Below are positions 12,594-21,953 of a DNA stretch of 64,000 bases, one piece after another (position 1 is the first letter of the stretch; the number at the start of each line of letters is the position of its first letter). This DNA comes from JBBDYG01 sp040901765 (lineage in GTDB: Bacteria > Planctomycetota > Planctomycetia > Pirellulales > Lacipirellulaceae), in contig JBBDYG010000111.1 in assembly GCA_040901765.1 (NCBI GenBank), positions 124,001 to 188,000 on the forward strand, read 5' to 3'. The position numbers and the translations under genes are program-made. Below the pieces are notes generated by a model. That model saw only the letters and a list, made by a program, of their open reading frames with translations. It did no database searches and was not told the DNA's origin.

Positions 12594-12740
12594 AGCCACG
12601 GATTAAACACGGATTGAACACGGATGAAAAGAGCTGTCAGCCCAATGAAGTAGGCAGAGGGCAGTGAAGACCGCAGTTTGATGCCTGCTGACAGCAAATT
12701 GCACCTTCATCCGTGTTCAATCCGTGTTTCATCCGTGGCT
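12594..12740. repeat. Long-armed inverted repeat between sigma factor and kinase
   Basis: Arms 12594-12628 and 12706-12740 are 35 nt with one mismatch, each built of repeated ACGGAT words (ACACGGATTGAACACGGAT). An inner pair GCTGTCAG / CTGACAGC sits in the loop. It may attenuate transcription between the two genes or be a remnant of a small mobile repeat. Confidence 0.8.
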
Positions 12741-12799
12741 AAAAAGAATATTCACTCTTCATTTGCGGTCATCTGCGCGATCTGCGGACAACATGATTT

Positions 12800-14800
12800 A
12801 TGACCCAGCCCGATCCATCGCGAAATGAAATTGCGTCGGAGCGGGGGCGCGAGCTTGAGACGCAGGATTACGTTGGTGATTTCTCCGAATCGGACGACGG
12901 TCCGACAGTTCAAGCGCCGAGCTTTCCGATGCCGGCGCCGCCGCTGGCAGCGCCGCTGCTTTCGGCCAAGCTGGCGGAGGAGCCGAACCACAAGCTGCCG
13001 CTGGGGACGCAGATCGACGACTTCGAGTTGCTGCGGGTACTGGGGGCCGGGGCGTTTGGCACCGTGTACCTTGCGCGGCAGTTGTCGCTCGAACGGCAAG
13101 TGGCCCTCAAGATTGCCGCCAACCGTGGCAGTGAAGGCCGCACGATGGCCCGGCTCGAACACGAGTACATTGTGCAGGTGTTCTCCGAGGCGGTCGATCA
13201 AAGCGGCTCGCTGCGGTTGTTATGCATGCAGCTCGTGCCCGGCGCGGCGCTCGACAACGTGATCGCCGATCTGCGGGGAATTCGGCAGATTTGCGGCCAC
13301 TGGAACGGCAACGACTTTCTGGCAACGGTCGAAGGCCGCGCCCAACTGGCCGACACGCTCGATGCTAGCGCGTTGCGCGACCGGCAACAGCTTGAACAAA
13401 TGGACGAAGTCGAAGCGACGGCATGGCTCGGCGCGCGGCTGGCCGAGGCGCTCGATTATGCCCATCAGCAGGACGTGCTTCACCGCGACATCAAGCCGGC
13501 CAACATCTTGGTGAACCGCTATGGCCGGCCTTTGCTGGCCGATTTCAATATCTCATTCCGCGGGGCGGACGCTGAGGCCTCGCGCGAAGAGGGCTTCGGC
13601 GGCACGCTGGCGTACATGGCCCCTGAGCACCTCGACGCCTTCAACCCCGATATCGAGCTTACGGCCGATGCCGTCGACGAGCGGTCCGACGTCTACTCGC
13701 TAGGCCTGGTGATCTATGAACTATTGATGGGCACGCGCCCCCACGTGGCCGTTCCGGCCGGCGGGCCGAAGAGCGGGTTGTTGCGAACTCTGGCAGAGCA
13801 CCGTCGCGCGGCGAAGCCGCCCATCCCGCCCGGGCCGCCCGATGCTCGCAAGACGCTGTTCCAAACCATTGCCCGCAGTCTCGCCGCTGATCCCGCGGAC
13901 CGCTACAAGAGTGGCGCGGAATTGGGGGCGGCTCTCGACGGCAGCCGCGAACTGCGCCGCACGCAGCGCGAACTGCCCCGACTGCAAACGATCGGCCGCT
14001 GGGCGGAACTCCGGCCATTTCGGTGGCTGGCGATCTTCGCACTCGTTCCGCAATTCATCGGCAGCGCGGTCAATATCAGCTACAACACTTTGCAAGTGGT
14101 GACGCACCTCACGGCGGAACAACAGACGTTCTTTAACCAGATCGTGCTGGGTTACAATGCGATCGTTTACCCGTTCGCGGTGGTTGTCGGATTTGTCGTG
14201 CTGACGCCTCTTTATCGCACCTGGAAGCGGTTGCACGGCAGCGAGCTGATCGATCCCGCCGAAGTCGCACTCGCCCGCCGGGCGATGCTCCGCGTCCCAC
14301 TGTGGCTGCTCGCCCTCGGGATTATCGGCTGGATTCCCGGCGGCATCTTGTTCCCGACGCTGATTCACCTCTACCGCGGGCCGCTTGACCCTAGCGTGTT
14401 CCTTCATTTCGCGACTTCGTTCACGCTCTCGGGCTTGATCGCCATCGCCTATTCACTGTGTGGGTTGCAGTTCCTCGCGCTGCGAATCATGTATCCACGC
14501 ATGTGGGTTGATGCCACCAACTTCCGTCCCATAGCCCGCGAAGAACTTGCCAGCACACCCTGGCGACTGTGGTTAATCGACGTGCTTGCCGGCTCGATCC
14601 CGTCCCTGGCGGCGGTGGTGCTTCTGCTGACCGGTGGCGATAGTATGAACTTTCCCTTCCGGTTGATGATCATCTGCTTGCTGGTGGCGGGTACAATCGG
14701 CTTTTTTCAAGTGGTGATGCCTACCACGCGCCGCCTCGCCCGAGTAGCGGGTATGATCACCGGCGGCGAAGAAGCGCGGCTCAGAAAAAAACCAAGATAA
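12800..14800 (+). CDS. Membrane Ser/Thr protein kinase (Hanks type)
   Basis: 666 residues. A 70-residue disordered N terminus precedes the kinase domain (75-385): P-loop LGAGAFGTVYLARQ, ATP lysine K104 (VALKIA), HRDIKPAN at 228-235, and metal loop ADFN instead of the usual DFG at 248-250, then APEHL. A 60-residue insertion lies before the catalytic loop. The last 260 residues hold about five or six transmembrane helices (FRWLAIFALVPQFIGSA, FAVVVGFVVLTPLY, LWLLALGIIGWIPGGI, AVVLLLTGGD). Kinase in cytosol, sensor part in membrane is inferred. DFN instead of DFG keeps the catalytic Asp, so activity is plausible. Confidence 0.92.
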   Translation: MTQPDPSRNEIASERGRELETQDYVGDFSESDDGPTVQAPSFPMPAPPLAAPLLSAKLAEEPNHKLPLGTQIDDFELLRVLGAGAFGTVYLARQLSLERQVALKIAANRGSEGRTMARLEHEYIVQVFSEAVDQSGSLRLLCMQLVPGAALDNVIADLRGIRQICGHWNGNDFLATVEGRAQLADTLDASALRDRQQLEQMDEVEATAWLGARLAEALDYAHQQDVLHRDIKPANILVNRYGRPLLADFNISFRGADAEASREEGFGGTLAYMAPEHLDAFNPDIELTADAVDERSDVYSLGLVIYELLMGTRPHVAVPAGGPKSGLLRTLAEHRRAAKPPIPPGPPDARKTLFQTIARSLAADPADRYKSGAELGAALDGSRELRRTQRELPRLQTIGRWAELRPFRWLAIFALVPQFIGSAVNISYNTLQVVTHLTAEQQTFFNQIVLGYNAIVYPFAVVVGFVVLTPLYRTWKRLHGSELIDPAEVALARRAMLRVPLWLLALGIIGWIPGGILFPTLIHLYRGPLDPSVFLHFATSFTLSGLIAIAYSLCGLQFLALRIMYPRMWVDATNFRPIAREELASTPWRLWLIDVLAGSIPSLAAVVLLLTGGDSMNFPFRLMIICLLVAGTIGFFQVVMPTTRRLARVAGMITGGEEARLRKKPR

Positions 14801-14859
14801 CCAGCAATTGCGCGAATACGTCGCAGAACCATCGCCCGCACCCAGCCAAGCCGCCCGCA

Positions 14860-15567
14860 ATGGAAATCTTCATTTTCATCATCGTCGCGGTCCTCATTGC
14901 GTTTGGCATTTATTGGAGCTACCAACAGCAGCTACGCCGGCGCGAGGAACTAACCGCACTGGCCGGGCAACTCGAATGGTCCTTCGATCCCGATCACGAC
15001 TCATCTCATGACGAGCAGTACGCCCAGTTCAGCGTGTTCCAGCAGGGCCACTCGCGGTATGCGTTTAACACGCTTCGGGGCACTCTCAACGTCGGCGACG
15101 CCGCATGGCCCGCTCAGATGGGCGATTACCACTACCAAATCACGAGCAGCAACGGGAAGACGACCTCGACGCATACCTACATCTTCAGCTACTTGATTCT
15201 CGACTTGCCGTATGGCAGCACGCCATCGCTCATAATTCGCCGCGAAGGAGTGTTTGACAAACTGGCCGGCGCGTTGGGGTTCGACGACATCGATTTTGAG
15301 TCGGACGAATTCAGTCGCCGGTTTCATGTGAAGGGCGGCGACAAACGCTTTGCTTACGACGTGATTCACCCGCGGATGATGGAGTTTCTGCTGGAGGATC
15401 CGCCGCCGTCAATTGAAATCGAGAACGGCGCTTGCTGCGTACACGATCGCGGTGAGAAATGGACACCGCAGGAGTTTCGGACGCGGCTCGACTGGGCTAG
15501 CGCGTTCTTCGCCCTCTGGCCGCGGCACATCACGGCGCAGCTTGACCGGGAGCGATCCACAACCTAA
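14860..15567 (+). CDS. Uncharacterised membrane-anchored protein next to LemA
   Basis: 235 residues. One N-terminal transmembrane helix (IFIFIIVAVLIAFGIYWSY) and a soluble mixed domain with no motif I recognise; features include HSRYAFNTLRGTL and SLIIRREGVFDKLAGALGF. The stop overlaps the start of the LemA gene by one base (TAATG), so both are probably translated together. The pairing of a single-TM protein of this size with LemA suggests a shared envelope function; no enzymatic role is proposed. Confidence 0.75.
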   Translation: MEIFIFIIVAVLIAFGIYWSYQQQLRRREELTALAGQLEWSFDPDHDSSHDEQYAQFSVFQQGHSRYAFNTLRGTLNVGDAAWPAQMGDYHYQITSSNGKTTSTHTYIFSYLILDLPYGSTPSLIIRREGVFDKLAGALGFDDIDFESDEFSRRFHVKGGDKRFAYDVIHPRMMEFLLEDPPPSIEIENGACCVHDRGEKWTPQEFRTRLDWASAFFALWPRHITAQLDRERSTT

Positions 15568-16133
15568 TGGAAGCATTTCTCCCGCTGGCGATTCTGGGCG
15601 CGATCTTCTTGCTGCCGCTCGTATGGCTGATCGCCAGCTACAATCGCTTCGTCGGCGTGCGGCAGCATATCTCGGAAAGTTGGTCCGACATCGACGTCGA
15701 ACTCAAACGGCGTTACGACCTTGTGCCGAACCTAGTGGAAACGGTCAAAGGCTTCGCCACGCACGAGCGAAGCGTGCTAGAAGAAGTCGTCCGGCTGAGA
15801 AACAGGGCGCTCGAGAATCACGGCTCCGCCGCGGAGCAGGCGGTCGATGAATCGGCACTGGCCATCGGACTAAAGCGGCTGTTCGTGGTCGCCGAAGCCT
15901 ACCCGCAACTGCGATCCGACGCCCACTTCTTGGCGCTCCAGCAAGAGCTGGCCAATACCGAGGACCGTCTCGCTGCCGCCCGGCGGTTTTTCAACGCCAA
16001 TGTCCGGGAGCTTAACCAGTTATGCGAGTCGTTTCCCACGAACTTGATCGCCAGCATGTTCGGCTTCGCGCGCAGCAGCTATTTCGAGTTGGCCAGCGGC
16101 GCGGAACGAGTGGTCCCGCGGGTTGAAGTGTAA
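15567..16133 (+). CDS. LemA family protein
   Basis: 188 residues, close to typical LemA length. N-terminal membrane helix (LAILGAIFLLPLVWLIASYNRF) followed by the family signature SESWSDIDVELKRRYDLVPN and LVETVKGFATHE, then a helical coiled region (ALQQELANTEDRLAAARRFF) and FPTNLIASMFGF, which is strongly conserved. LemA proteins form a helical bundle facing outward from the membrane; their biochemical role is not settled. Coupled to the preceding gene. Confidence 0.92.
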   Translation: MEAFLPLAILGAIFLLPLVWLIASYNRFVGVRQHISESWSDIDVELKRRYDLVPNLVETVKGFATHERSVLEEVVRLRNRALENHGSAAEQAVDESALAIGLKRLFVVAEAYPQLRSDAHFLALQQELANTEDRLAAARRFFNANVRELNQLCESFPTNLIASMFGFARSSYFELASGAERVVPRVEV

Positions 16134-16212
16134 GCTGCTCGACTCATTCCGTTGGCGTAACCAAGCGATTACAATGCGTGAGCCGCGGCGTCCCCGCCCG
16201 CGACGATCCCCC

Positions 16213-16710
16213 ATGCCCTCAACCTCTCCACTCGTTGGCGTCATCATCGGCTCGCAGAGCGATTGGGAGACGCTGCGCGAATCGGCCGCCGTGCTCGATG
16301 AGTTTGGCGTTCCTTACGAGGCCCAAGTCGTCTCCGCGCATCGCACTCCGGATTGGATGGTCGAGTACGCAAAAGCGGCCGAGTCGCGGGGATTGGAAGT
16401 GATCATCGCCGGGGCGGGGGGCGCGGCCCACTTGCCGGGGATGGTCGCCGCGCTCACCATATTGCCGGTGCTCGGCGTGCCGGTGCAGTCGAAAGCGCTG
16501 AGCGGGATCGACTCGCTATTGTCGATCGTCCAAATGCCCGGCGGCGTTCCAGTCGGGACGCTTGCCATCGGCGCCCCGGGCGCCAAAAACGCCGGACTGC
16601 TTGCCGTGCGCATCCTGGCCGGTTCGCGCCCCGAGCTGCGCCAGAAGTTGCACGACTACCACGCCGAACAAGCCGCCACCGTCCGCGGGCAAACGCTCCC
16701 CAAACTATAG
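16213..16710 (+). CDS. purE: N5-carboxyaminoimidazole ribonucleotide mutase
   Basis: 165 residues from ATG at 16213; an earlier in-frame ATG at 16123 would add a basic, non-homologous leader overlapping lemA. Motifs GSQSDWETLRESAAVLDEF, SAHRTPDW and AGAGGAAHLPGMVAA are the class I PurE active site. It converts N5-CAIR to CAIR in purine synthesis, working with PurK. purK lies 177 nt downstream, separated by an inverted repeat. Confidence 0.96.
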   Translation: MPSTSPLVGVIIGSQSDWETLRESAAVLDEFGVPYEAQVVSAHRTPDWMVEYAKAAESRGLEVIIAGAGGAAHLPGMVAALTILPVLGVPVQSKALSGIDSLLSIVQMPGGVPVGTLAIGAPGAKNAGLLAVRILAGSRPELRQKLHDYHAEQAATVRGQTLPKL

Positions 16711-16727
16711 TCTCACCATTCGGACGA

Positions 16728-16863
16728 CGGGTGGCTGGGGTCGAAGCCAGCAGGCGCGTCCTCCAGCGAGCCCCAAGTTAATCTCGAGTTATCGCGTTTT
16801 CATCGGTGACCGTGTATCCGCCGCCGCTGGGGGCTTCGGCTAGCGCCTACGACCCCAGCCACC
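16728..16863. repeat. Inverted repeat between purE and purK
   Basis: GGGTGGCTGGGGTCG at 16728-16742 is the exact reverse complement of CGACCCCAGCCACCC at 16849-16863, with further pairing words inside (AAGCCAGCAGGCG / GGCTAGCGCC). The 106-nt interior codes for nothing recognised. Confidence 0.8.
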
Positions 16864-16887
16864 CCTCAATTTCGCAATTGCCATCCC

Positions 16888-18042
16888 ATGCCGCACGCTA
16901 CGGACAGGCCCGCGAACCTCTTGCCCGGCGCGATGCTGGGCGTTTTCGGCAGCGGTCAACTCGGCAGAATGTTCGCGCTGGCTGCCCACGAGTTGGGCTT
17001 TCGCGTCCACGTTTTTTCGCCGGAAGCCGACAGCCCTGCCGGATTGATCGCCGAACAGGAAACAATCGCCGATTACGACGACCGGCGCGCGGTGGAGGAG
17101 TTTGCCCGTGCAGTCGACGTGGTAACACTCGAATTCGAGAATGTGCCGGTCGTCGCGTTAGAGACGGCCGCGGCGTTCGTGCCGGTTCGCCCCGGTCCGT
17201 ACGCGCTCCAAATGGTGCAGGATCGCTTGCGCGAGAAAGAATTTTTGCGCGACATCAGCGTCGCCTGCGCTCCGTTTGCGGCAGTGGATTCGCTCGCCGA
17301 GTTTCGCGCGGCCATTGAGCAGGTCGGCCTGCCCGCAGTGCTCAAAACGCGCCGCATGGGCTACGACGGCAAAGGCCAGGCGGCGATTCACGATTCCGAC
17401 GATGCGGAACCGGCTTGGCGGCAAGTCGACGCAGTGCCCTGCGTGCTGGAGCAGTTTGTCGACTTGCGTCGCGAGGTCTCCGTGCTGATCGCCCGCGGAC
17501 TCGACGGCGCGAGGGCCTATTACGGGCCGATAGCCAACGAGCATTCGAACCACATTCTCGACGTGTCGGTTCTCCCCGCGCCATGTGGCGAAGCGACGGC
17601 ACGCCAAGCGGTGGACGTGGCCAATCGGATCGCCGACGCGCTCGAAGTCGTGGGCATCGTGTGCATTGAGTTCTTTGAAACAACGGGCGGGGAATTGCTT
17701 GTGAACGAAATCGCCCCGCGGCCGCACAACTCGGGGCACCTGACGATCGATGCGTGCATTACTTCCCAGTTCGAGCAACAGGTGCGGGCCATTTGCGGCC
17801 TTCCCCTGGGGGCGACCGACCCGTTGCGTCCCGCGGCGATGGCCAACCTGCTGGGCGACCTGTGGCAAGCGGGCGAACCGGCGTGGCATCGCGCCTTGGC
17901 GATGTCCGGAGTTCGATTGCACCTGTACGGTAAGCGCGACCCGCGACCCGGTCGCAAAATGGGCCATTTGACGGCGCTAGCCGACTCCCCCACCGAAGCC
18001 GCCGCCCTGGCCCGCGCCGCCCGCAACGCTCTCACCTCGTAG
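16888..18042 (+). CDS. purK: N5-carboxyaminoimidazole ribonucleotide synthase
   Basis: 384 residues, ATP-grasp enzyme of purine synthesis that carboxylates AIR using ATP and bicarbonate. Signature GVFGSGQLGRMFALAAHELG at the N terminus, VLKTRRMGYDGKGQ in the ATP-grasp core, and NEIAPRPHNSGH in the magnesium site. Supplies the substrate of PurE encoded just upstream. The TAG stop (18040-18042) lies inside the left arm of the GTAGGTCAGGC palindrome, so the repeat determines the protein end. Confidence 0.96.
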   Translation: MPHATDRPANLLPGAMLGVFGSGQLGRMFALAAHELGFRVHVFSPEADSPAGLIAEQETIADYDDRRAVEEFARAVDVVTLEFENVPVVALETAAAFVPVRPGPYALQMVQDRLREKEFLRDISVACAPFAAVDSLAEFRAAIEQVGLPAVLKTRRMGYDGKGQAAIHDSDDAEPAWRQVDAVPCVLEQFVDLRREVSVLIARGLDGARAYYGPIANEHSNHILDVSVLPAPCGEATARQAVDVANRIADALEVVGIVCIEFFETTGGELLVNEIAPRPHNSGHLTIDACITSQFEQQVRAICGLPLGATDPLRPAAMANLLGDLWQAGEPAWHRALAMSGVRLHLYGKRDPRPGRKMGHLTALADSPTEAAALARAARNALTS

Positions 18043-18127
18043 GTCAGGCTTTCCTGCCTGACATGACGCGGAGACCAGACCTTAAGTTCCATTTCGCTGC
18101 TTGTCAGGCAAGAAAGCCTGACCTACG
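18038..18127. repeat. GTAGGTCAGGC-family palindrome overlapping the purK stop
   Basis: Arms 18038-18063 and 18102-18127 are 26 nt with one mismatch. The same arm words recur at 41504-41591. Half-arm relatives are seen at 2186-2200 and 32324-32334. Confidence 0.85.
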
Positions 18128-18201
18128 GGTGGCGATCACTGCCAACTCGTCTACAATGGGCATGTTCCCGGATTCTGTCGAATCAAACCTGGAGAGTTCC
18201 T

Positions 18202-18789
18202 ATGAAAACGATCCTCGCCTGTCTGTGTGTGTTTGCAATTGCGACCGTGGTGCGTGCCGAGCCGAAGGAAGACGCAGAGCGGCCCGCGGCGCTCGACTTC
18301 AAAGTGAAGTCGCTTGACGGCAAGGAGGTCGATTTAGCCGAAAAGTATGCCGGTAAGGTGGTGCTGCTGGTGAACGTTGCCAGCGAGTGTGGCCTCACGC
18401 CGCAGTACGAAGAATTGCAGGCGCTCCACGAAGAATACGCCGATGAGGGACTGGCGATTGTGGGCGTGCCGAGCAACCAATTCGGCGCCCAAGAGCCGGG
18501 CACCGCGGAAGAGATTGCCGACTTCTGCGCAGAGAACTACGGCGTCGAATTCGATTTGCTCGAGAAGGTGAACGTCAAAAGCGACGAGGACGACCAAGCT
18601 CCGCTCTACAAGTTCCTTACTTCGGAAGAAACTAATCCCGAGTTCGCTGGCAACATCACGTGGAACTTCGAGAAGTTCGTGATCGGCCGCAATGGAGAAG
18701 TCGTCGCTCGCTTCAAGCCACGGACGAAGCCCGACGATCCGGAAGTGCTTAAGACGCTGAAGGCGGAGTTGGAGAAGCCTGAGAAATAA
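18202..18789 (+). CDS. Exported glutathione peroxidase family protein
   Basis: 195 residues with signal peptide MKTILACLCVFAIATVVRA. Thioredoxin-like fold with peroxidatic Cys63 in NVASECGLTPQY, Gln97 in NQFGAQEPG, and Trp154/Asn155 in NITWNFEKF, the full Cys-type GPx catalytic set. It reduces peroxides, in bacteria generally with thioredoxin-type donors. Periplasmic location is inferred from the signal peptide. An AGAG sequence precedes the ATG by about 8 nt. A long inverted repeat follows the stop. Confidence 0.93.
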   Translation: MKTILACLCVFAIATVVRAEPKEDAERPAALDFKVKSLDGKEVDLAEKYAGKVVLLVNVASECGLTPQYEELQALHEEYADEGLAIVGVPSNQFGAQEPGTAEEIADFCAENYGVEFDLLEKVNVKSDEDDQAPLYKFLTSEETNPEFAGNITWNFEKFVIGRNGEVVARFKPRTKPDDPEVLKTLKAELEKPEK

Positions 18790-18825
18790 GTCTCCTGGGA
18801 AACGCCACAAAACAAAACGAAGCAT

Positions 18826-18911
18826 TTTGTCCACAGATGACGCGGATGGTCGCAGATAATGGGGATTATTGATCCCATTATCTGTGGTCATCTGCGAAAT
18901 CTGTGGACAAA
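18826..18911. repeat. Inverted repeat between convergent GPx and glycosyltransferase genes
   Basis: Arms 18826-18863 and 18874-18911 pair over 38 nt with about six mismatches around a 10-nt loop. It occupies most of the gap between two convergent genes and may terminate both. Confidence 0.75.
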
Positions 18912-18919
18912 CCTTTCTC

Positions 18920-19801
18920 TCAATCTGCCCAGCCGTAGCGCATGATGCACCACAGGGCGGCGAGGGCGTCGCGGATGCCGATCTTCTTGCCGGCGGAATA
19001 GTTGCGGCTGTGGTAGCGGACGGGAACTTCGCGCACCGCGCAGCCGCGGCGGGCGATCTTGGCGGTGAATTCCGGCTCGAAGCCGAACCGCCGCTCACGC
19101 AATGTCATGCCCCGCAACACGTCGCGGCGGAAGACCTTGTAGCACGTCTCCATGTCGGTGAGGCGCAAACCGGTCGTCAGGTTCGATACGCCGGTTAACA
19201 GCCGATTGCCGAAACGGTGGAACCATGAGGGATCTTGCCGCGGGTTTTCGAGGAATCGCGAACCGAACACCACATCCGCTTCGCCACTCTCGAGGGGCGC
19301 CAGCAGGCGGTCGTAGTCGGCCGGATCGTATTCCAAGTCGGCGTCTTGAATCAGCACCACGTCGCCGCGGACGTGCTCTAGCGCCGTTCGCAGTGCCGAC
19401 CCTTTGCCCTTGTTGTATCCGTGCATGAAAACCTGCACGTCGGGCGACTTTGACAGCTCGATCAGAATATCGCGGGTGCCGTCGGTGCTGCAATCATCGA
19501 CGATTACGATCTCGTCGTGCCGGCCGACGGCCCGAACACGGTCGACGATCTCGCGGATCGTTTCGCGCTCGTTGTAGACGGGAATCACAACCGACACCGC
19601 GAGCCGCTGCTTCCGCGACTGCTCGGTCGCGTTGCCCTCGCGAGTCGCTTCATCAAGTGCCGATTGTGCCTGGTCGAGTGTAGTGAGCGCCCGATCGAAC
19701 ACCTCATTCGGCGGCGTTGTGCGACGCGGCTGCGATGAGGGCACAAATACGGGCCCTTCGCTCGCGGGGAGTGTCATCGGAAGAACGGCGGGATCGAGCA
19801 T
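18920..19801 (-). CDS. Family 2 glycosyltransferase (dolichol-phosphate mannose synthase-like)
   Basis: 293 residues. After a 65-residue nonconserved leader comes a GT-A fold: SVVIPVYNERETIREIVDRV, VIVDDCSTDGTRDIL, KGKGSALRTALEHVRGD, QDADLEYDPADYDRLLAPL and the DMETCYKVFRRDVL acceptor region. Such enzymes pass a sugar from a nucleotide sugar to a polyprenyl phosphate. No C-terminal membrane helices are present, as in many bacterial homologues. It is 8 nt downstream of the large membrane protein and likely cotranscribed. Confidence 0.9.
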   Translation of the reverse strand: MLDPAVLPMTLPASEGPVFVPSSQPRRTTPPNEVFDRALTTLDQAQSALDEATREGNATEQSRKQRLAVSVVIPVYNERETIREIVDRVRAVGRHDEIVIVDDCSTDGTRDILIELSKSPDVQVFMHGYNKGKGSALRTALEHVRGDVVLIQDADLEYDPADYDRLLAPLESGEADVVFGSRFLENPRQDPSWFHRFGNRLLTGVSNLTTGLRLTDMETCYKVFRRDVLRGMTLRERRFGFEPEFTAKIARRGCAVREVPVRYHSRNYSAGKKIGIRDALAALWCIMRYGWAD

Positions 19802-19809
19802 CGTATCGC

Positions 19810-21636
19810 TTAGCCTTTTCTGCCGGAGAAGGAAGATTTGGGAGGCGAGTGTGCGGGCAGGCCTGCGGTCGAACTTTCGGCCGGGTCGGGAGACCCACGC
19901 GAAACCGTATCCGCCGTTTCGTACCGTCTCGGCAGCGCGGGCCAGGGCACGGCGTCGCGGGCGATCAAATCGTGAATCACACGATCTTCCGGTGGCAAAT
20001 AGCGAAGGCTATTGGGATCGTCGAACACCTCGCGCAGGCCCCACAATTGGGCGATTGCATCCTGATACAACAACACCCACCGCGAATTCAGTTCGGCGCT
20101 GGCGTCGGCCATCTCCTGTTCCGCACAAGGATAGGCCCGGTCGACGAGCACCATCTCTGGCGAGCGGTACGAGAGCACGCGCCGGCCGTCGATTGCTCCC
20201 GAGTCGGGAGCACGAAATCGCCGGCCTCCGTGCTCGCCGAGCAGAAAATCGAAATTCATGTCGATCACATGTTGCGGATAGCAAGTGTCGTAGCGGCCAT
20301 CGAATGAGACCTGCACAGCAGGCGCGAGGGCCGCGATCGCGTATTGTGCCCAGTTAAACGACGGCACGAGTCGGCCATGCAAGTCCCGGTCGGCCATGAA
20401 CTGCAGCGCATCGACCGGGTACGCATGGCGATAGACCGGCAGCTCGCTCAACCGCTGGTAAAGCCCCACACATTGTAGTCCGATGGCCGCGATCAACGCC
20501 GTGACCATGGTCTGCTTGAGCCAGGGTGCGAGTCGTGCCACCGGAAGTGCAGACGCCATCGAGGCGCGGGCGCGACGGACGATTGCGTCCACCTCCACGG
20601 GCAGCCAGAATCCACACAATATCGCAAAGACGGCGATGTGCCGCAGATGCGTGGCTGCTTGCCAACCGACCAGCGCGAGGATCGCAAATTGCGTCCAATC
20701 GCGTTTGCGGGTCGTGAATGTAAAGCACCCGAGTGCCAAGCCGGCGAGCATCACGAACGGCCAAAAGACCGGATCGGCGAGTGTCGGAGCGGCCCATTCG
20801 GTCACCTCGGGCCGCGGCCACCACAGCGAATAAACAATCCACTTGAGCAGTTCGACGCCATAGGGATTTACGAGTGTCGCAACGAGGGCAGCCACGCCCA
20901 CGCCCGCCATGCCCAGCACCATTCCGCATGCGTGCCAGCCGCGTATGGCGATCGCCTCCACGCATCGTCCGCCGAAATAGGCGGCTAGGATGCAAAGACC
21001 CGCGAGGAACGCGCCATGGGAGTTGACCCACAGGATGAAAATCGGGGGGACCGCGAAGAGCCAAGGCCAGCGCACGGTCGGTCCGTGGTCGATGTCGCTC
21101 CAATTTGCGAACGCACGGTCTAGTGCGACCAGCAGCCATGCGAGGCACATGAAACTCAATAGTTGCGGGCGAAGTGGGAAGAAAGCGGTCAGGTTGTTCG
21201 CTACCAAGAGCAAGAACGCCCATGTCACCAGGGGGCGTGCATGATGCCAGTGCGCAATCACGGCCATCAAGCCCAAAATGGCGAGGCCCCAGCACGTTTT
21301 CGCGATGAGCATCCCGGTCCCACCGAGCCTGTCGGCGCCCACCGCGAACGCCAACTCGGCCACGTTCTCGTGGTTGATCCACGGATAGTCGATGGCAGTG
21401 AATGTGTGTGTCGCGGTCCGCGGCAGTTGCCCCTCCGCCAACCAATCTTGACCATACCGCACGTGACCCCAAAGATCAGGATCAACAAGGTTGAGCGAGA
21501 GCGCCACCGCGCAGCTTAGAACGATTGCGGCAACTGCGAGCCGCCGCAACAGTGCATACTCGCGTCGCGCGTGCGCGCACTCGTCCGGCGAAAGCGGAGC
21601 AGACGCGGAAGAAGCGACGGAAATGGTAGTGTTCAT
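19810..21636 (-). CDS. Multi-spanning membrane protein, possible glycosyltransferase-C-like
   Basis: 608 residues from ATG at 21636; an extension to 21894 adds sequence without homology-like features. Roughly ten transmembrane helices (AVAAIVLSCAVALSLNLVD, GLAILGLMAVIAHW, VTWAFLLLVANNLTAFF, VMLAGLALGCFTFTT, FAILCGFWLPVE), a loop VDPDLWGHVRYGQDWL after the first helix, and a soluble C-terminal part with PSFNWAQYAIAALAPAVQVSFDGR. The layout resembles GT-C-type lipid-sugar transferases, but no exact family is recognised. Followed at 8 nt by a polyprenyl-type glycosyltransferase, which supports a role in glycan assembly. Confidence 0.75.
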   Translation of the reverse strand: MNTTISVASSASAPLSPDECAHARREYALLRRLAVAAIVLSCAVALSLNLVDPDLWGHVRYGQDWLAEGQLPRTATHTFTAIDYPWINHENVAELAFAVGADRLGGTGMLIAKTCWGLAILGLMAVIAHWHHARPLVTWAFLLLVANNLTAFFPLRPQLLSFMCLAWLLVALDRAFANWSDIDHGPTVRWPWLFAVPPIFILWVNSHGAFLAGLCILAAYFGGRCVEAIAIRGWHACGMVLGMAGVGVAALVATLVNPYGVELLKWIVYSLWWPRPEVTEWAAPTLADPVFWPFVMLAGLALGCFTFTTRKRDWTQFAILALVGWQAATHLRHIAVFAILCGFWLPVEVDAIVRRARASMASALPVARLAPWLKQTMVTALIAAIGLQCVGLYQRLSELPVYRHAYPVDALQFMADRDLHGRLVPSFNWAQYAIAALAPAVQVSFDGRYDTCYPQHVIDMNFDFLLGEHGGRRFRAPDSGAIDGRRVLSYRSPEMVLVDRAYPCAEQEMADASAELNSRWVLLYQDAIAQLWGLREVFDDPNSLRYLPPEDRVIHDLIARDAVPWPALPRRYETADTVSRGSPDPAESSTAGLPAHSPPKSSFSGRKG

Positions 21637-21953
21637 CGCCGGGCGGGGTTGAATCGGGACGTGCCACCTCAACCGTAGCTTTCCCTCGGGCCGTGCGCCG
21701 TGCCGGCAATCGGTGCAAATCAGTTCTAGCAGCCGGCACAACCCGCAGTCGCGGAACTTTCTTTCGACGCAAGGCCAATTTGGAAAGTTTTTTCCGCTAG
21801 CATCCTGAAAATAACCCGGCGAAATTCTCGGACTTGGCGGATCGGCGGGCTTCTGATACCCTTGCCCCACCGTGCGATGCAGACCGCATCGCAACTTTGT
21901 GATGGGACGCGGCAGGGCGGCAAATCACCTGGCCGACATGCAAGGAGGCCTCC

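Noticed and set aside
19632..20357. Plus-strand frames opposite the glycosyltransferase and membrane gene
   Set aside because: Arg/Pro-rich antisense translations without motifs; the minus-strand genes have clear families.
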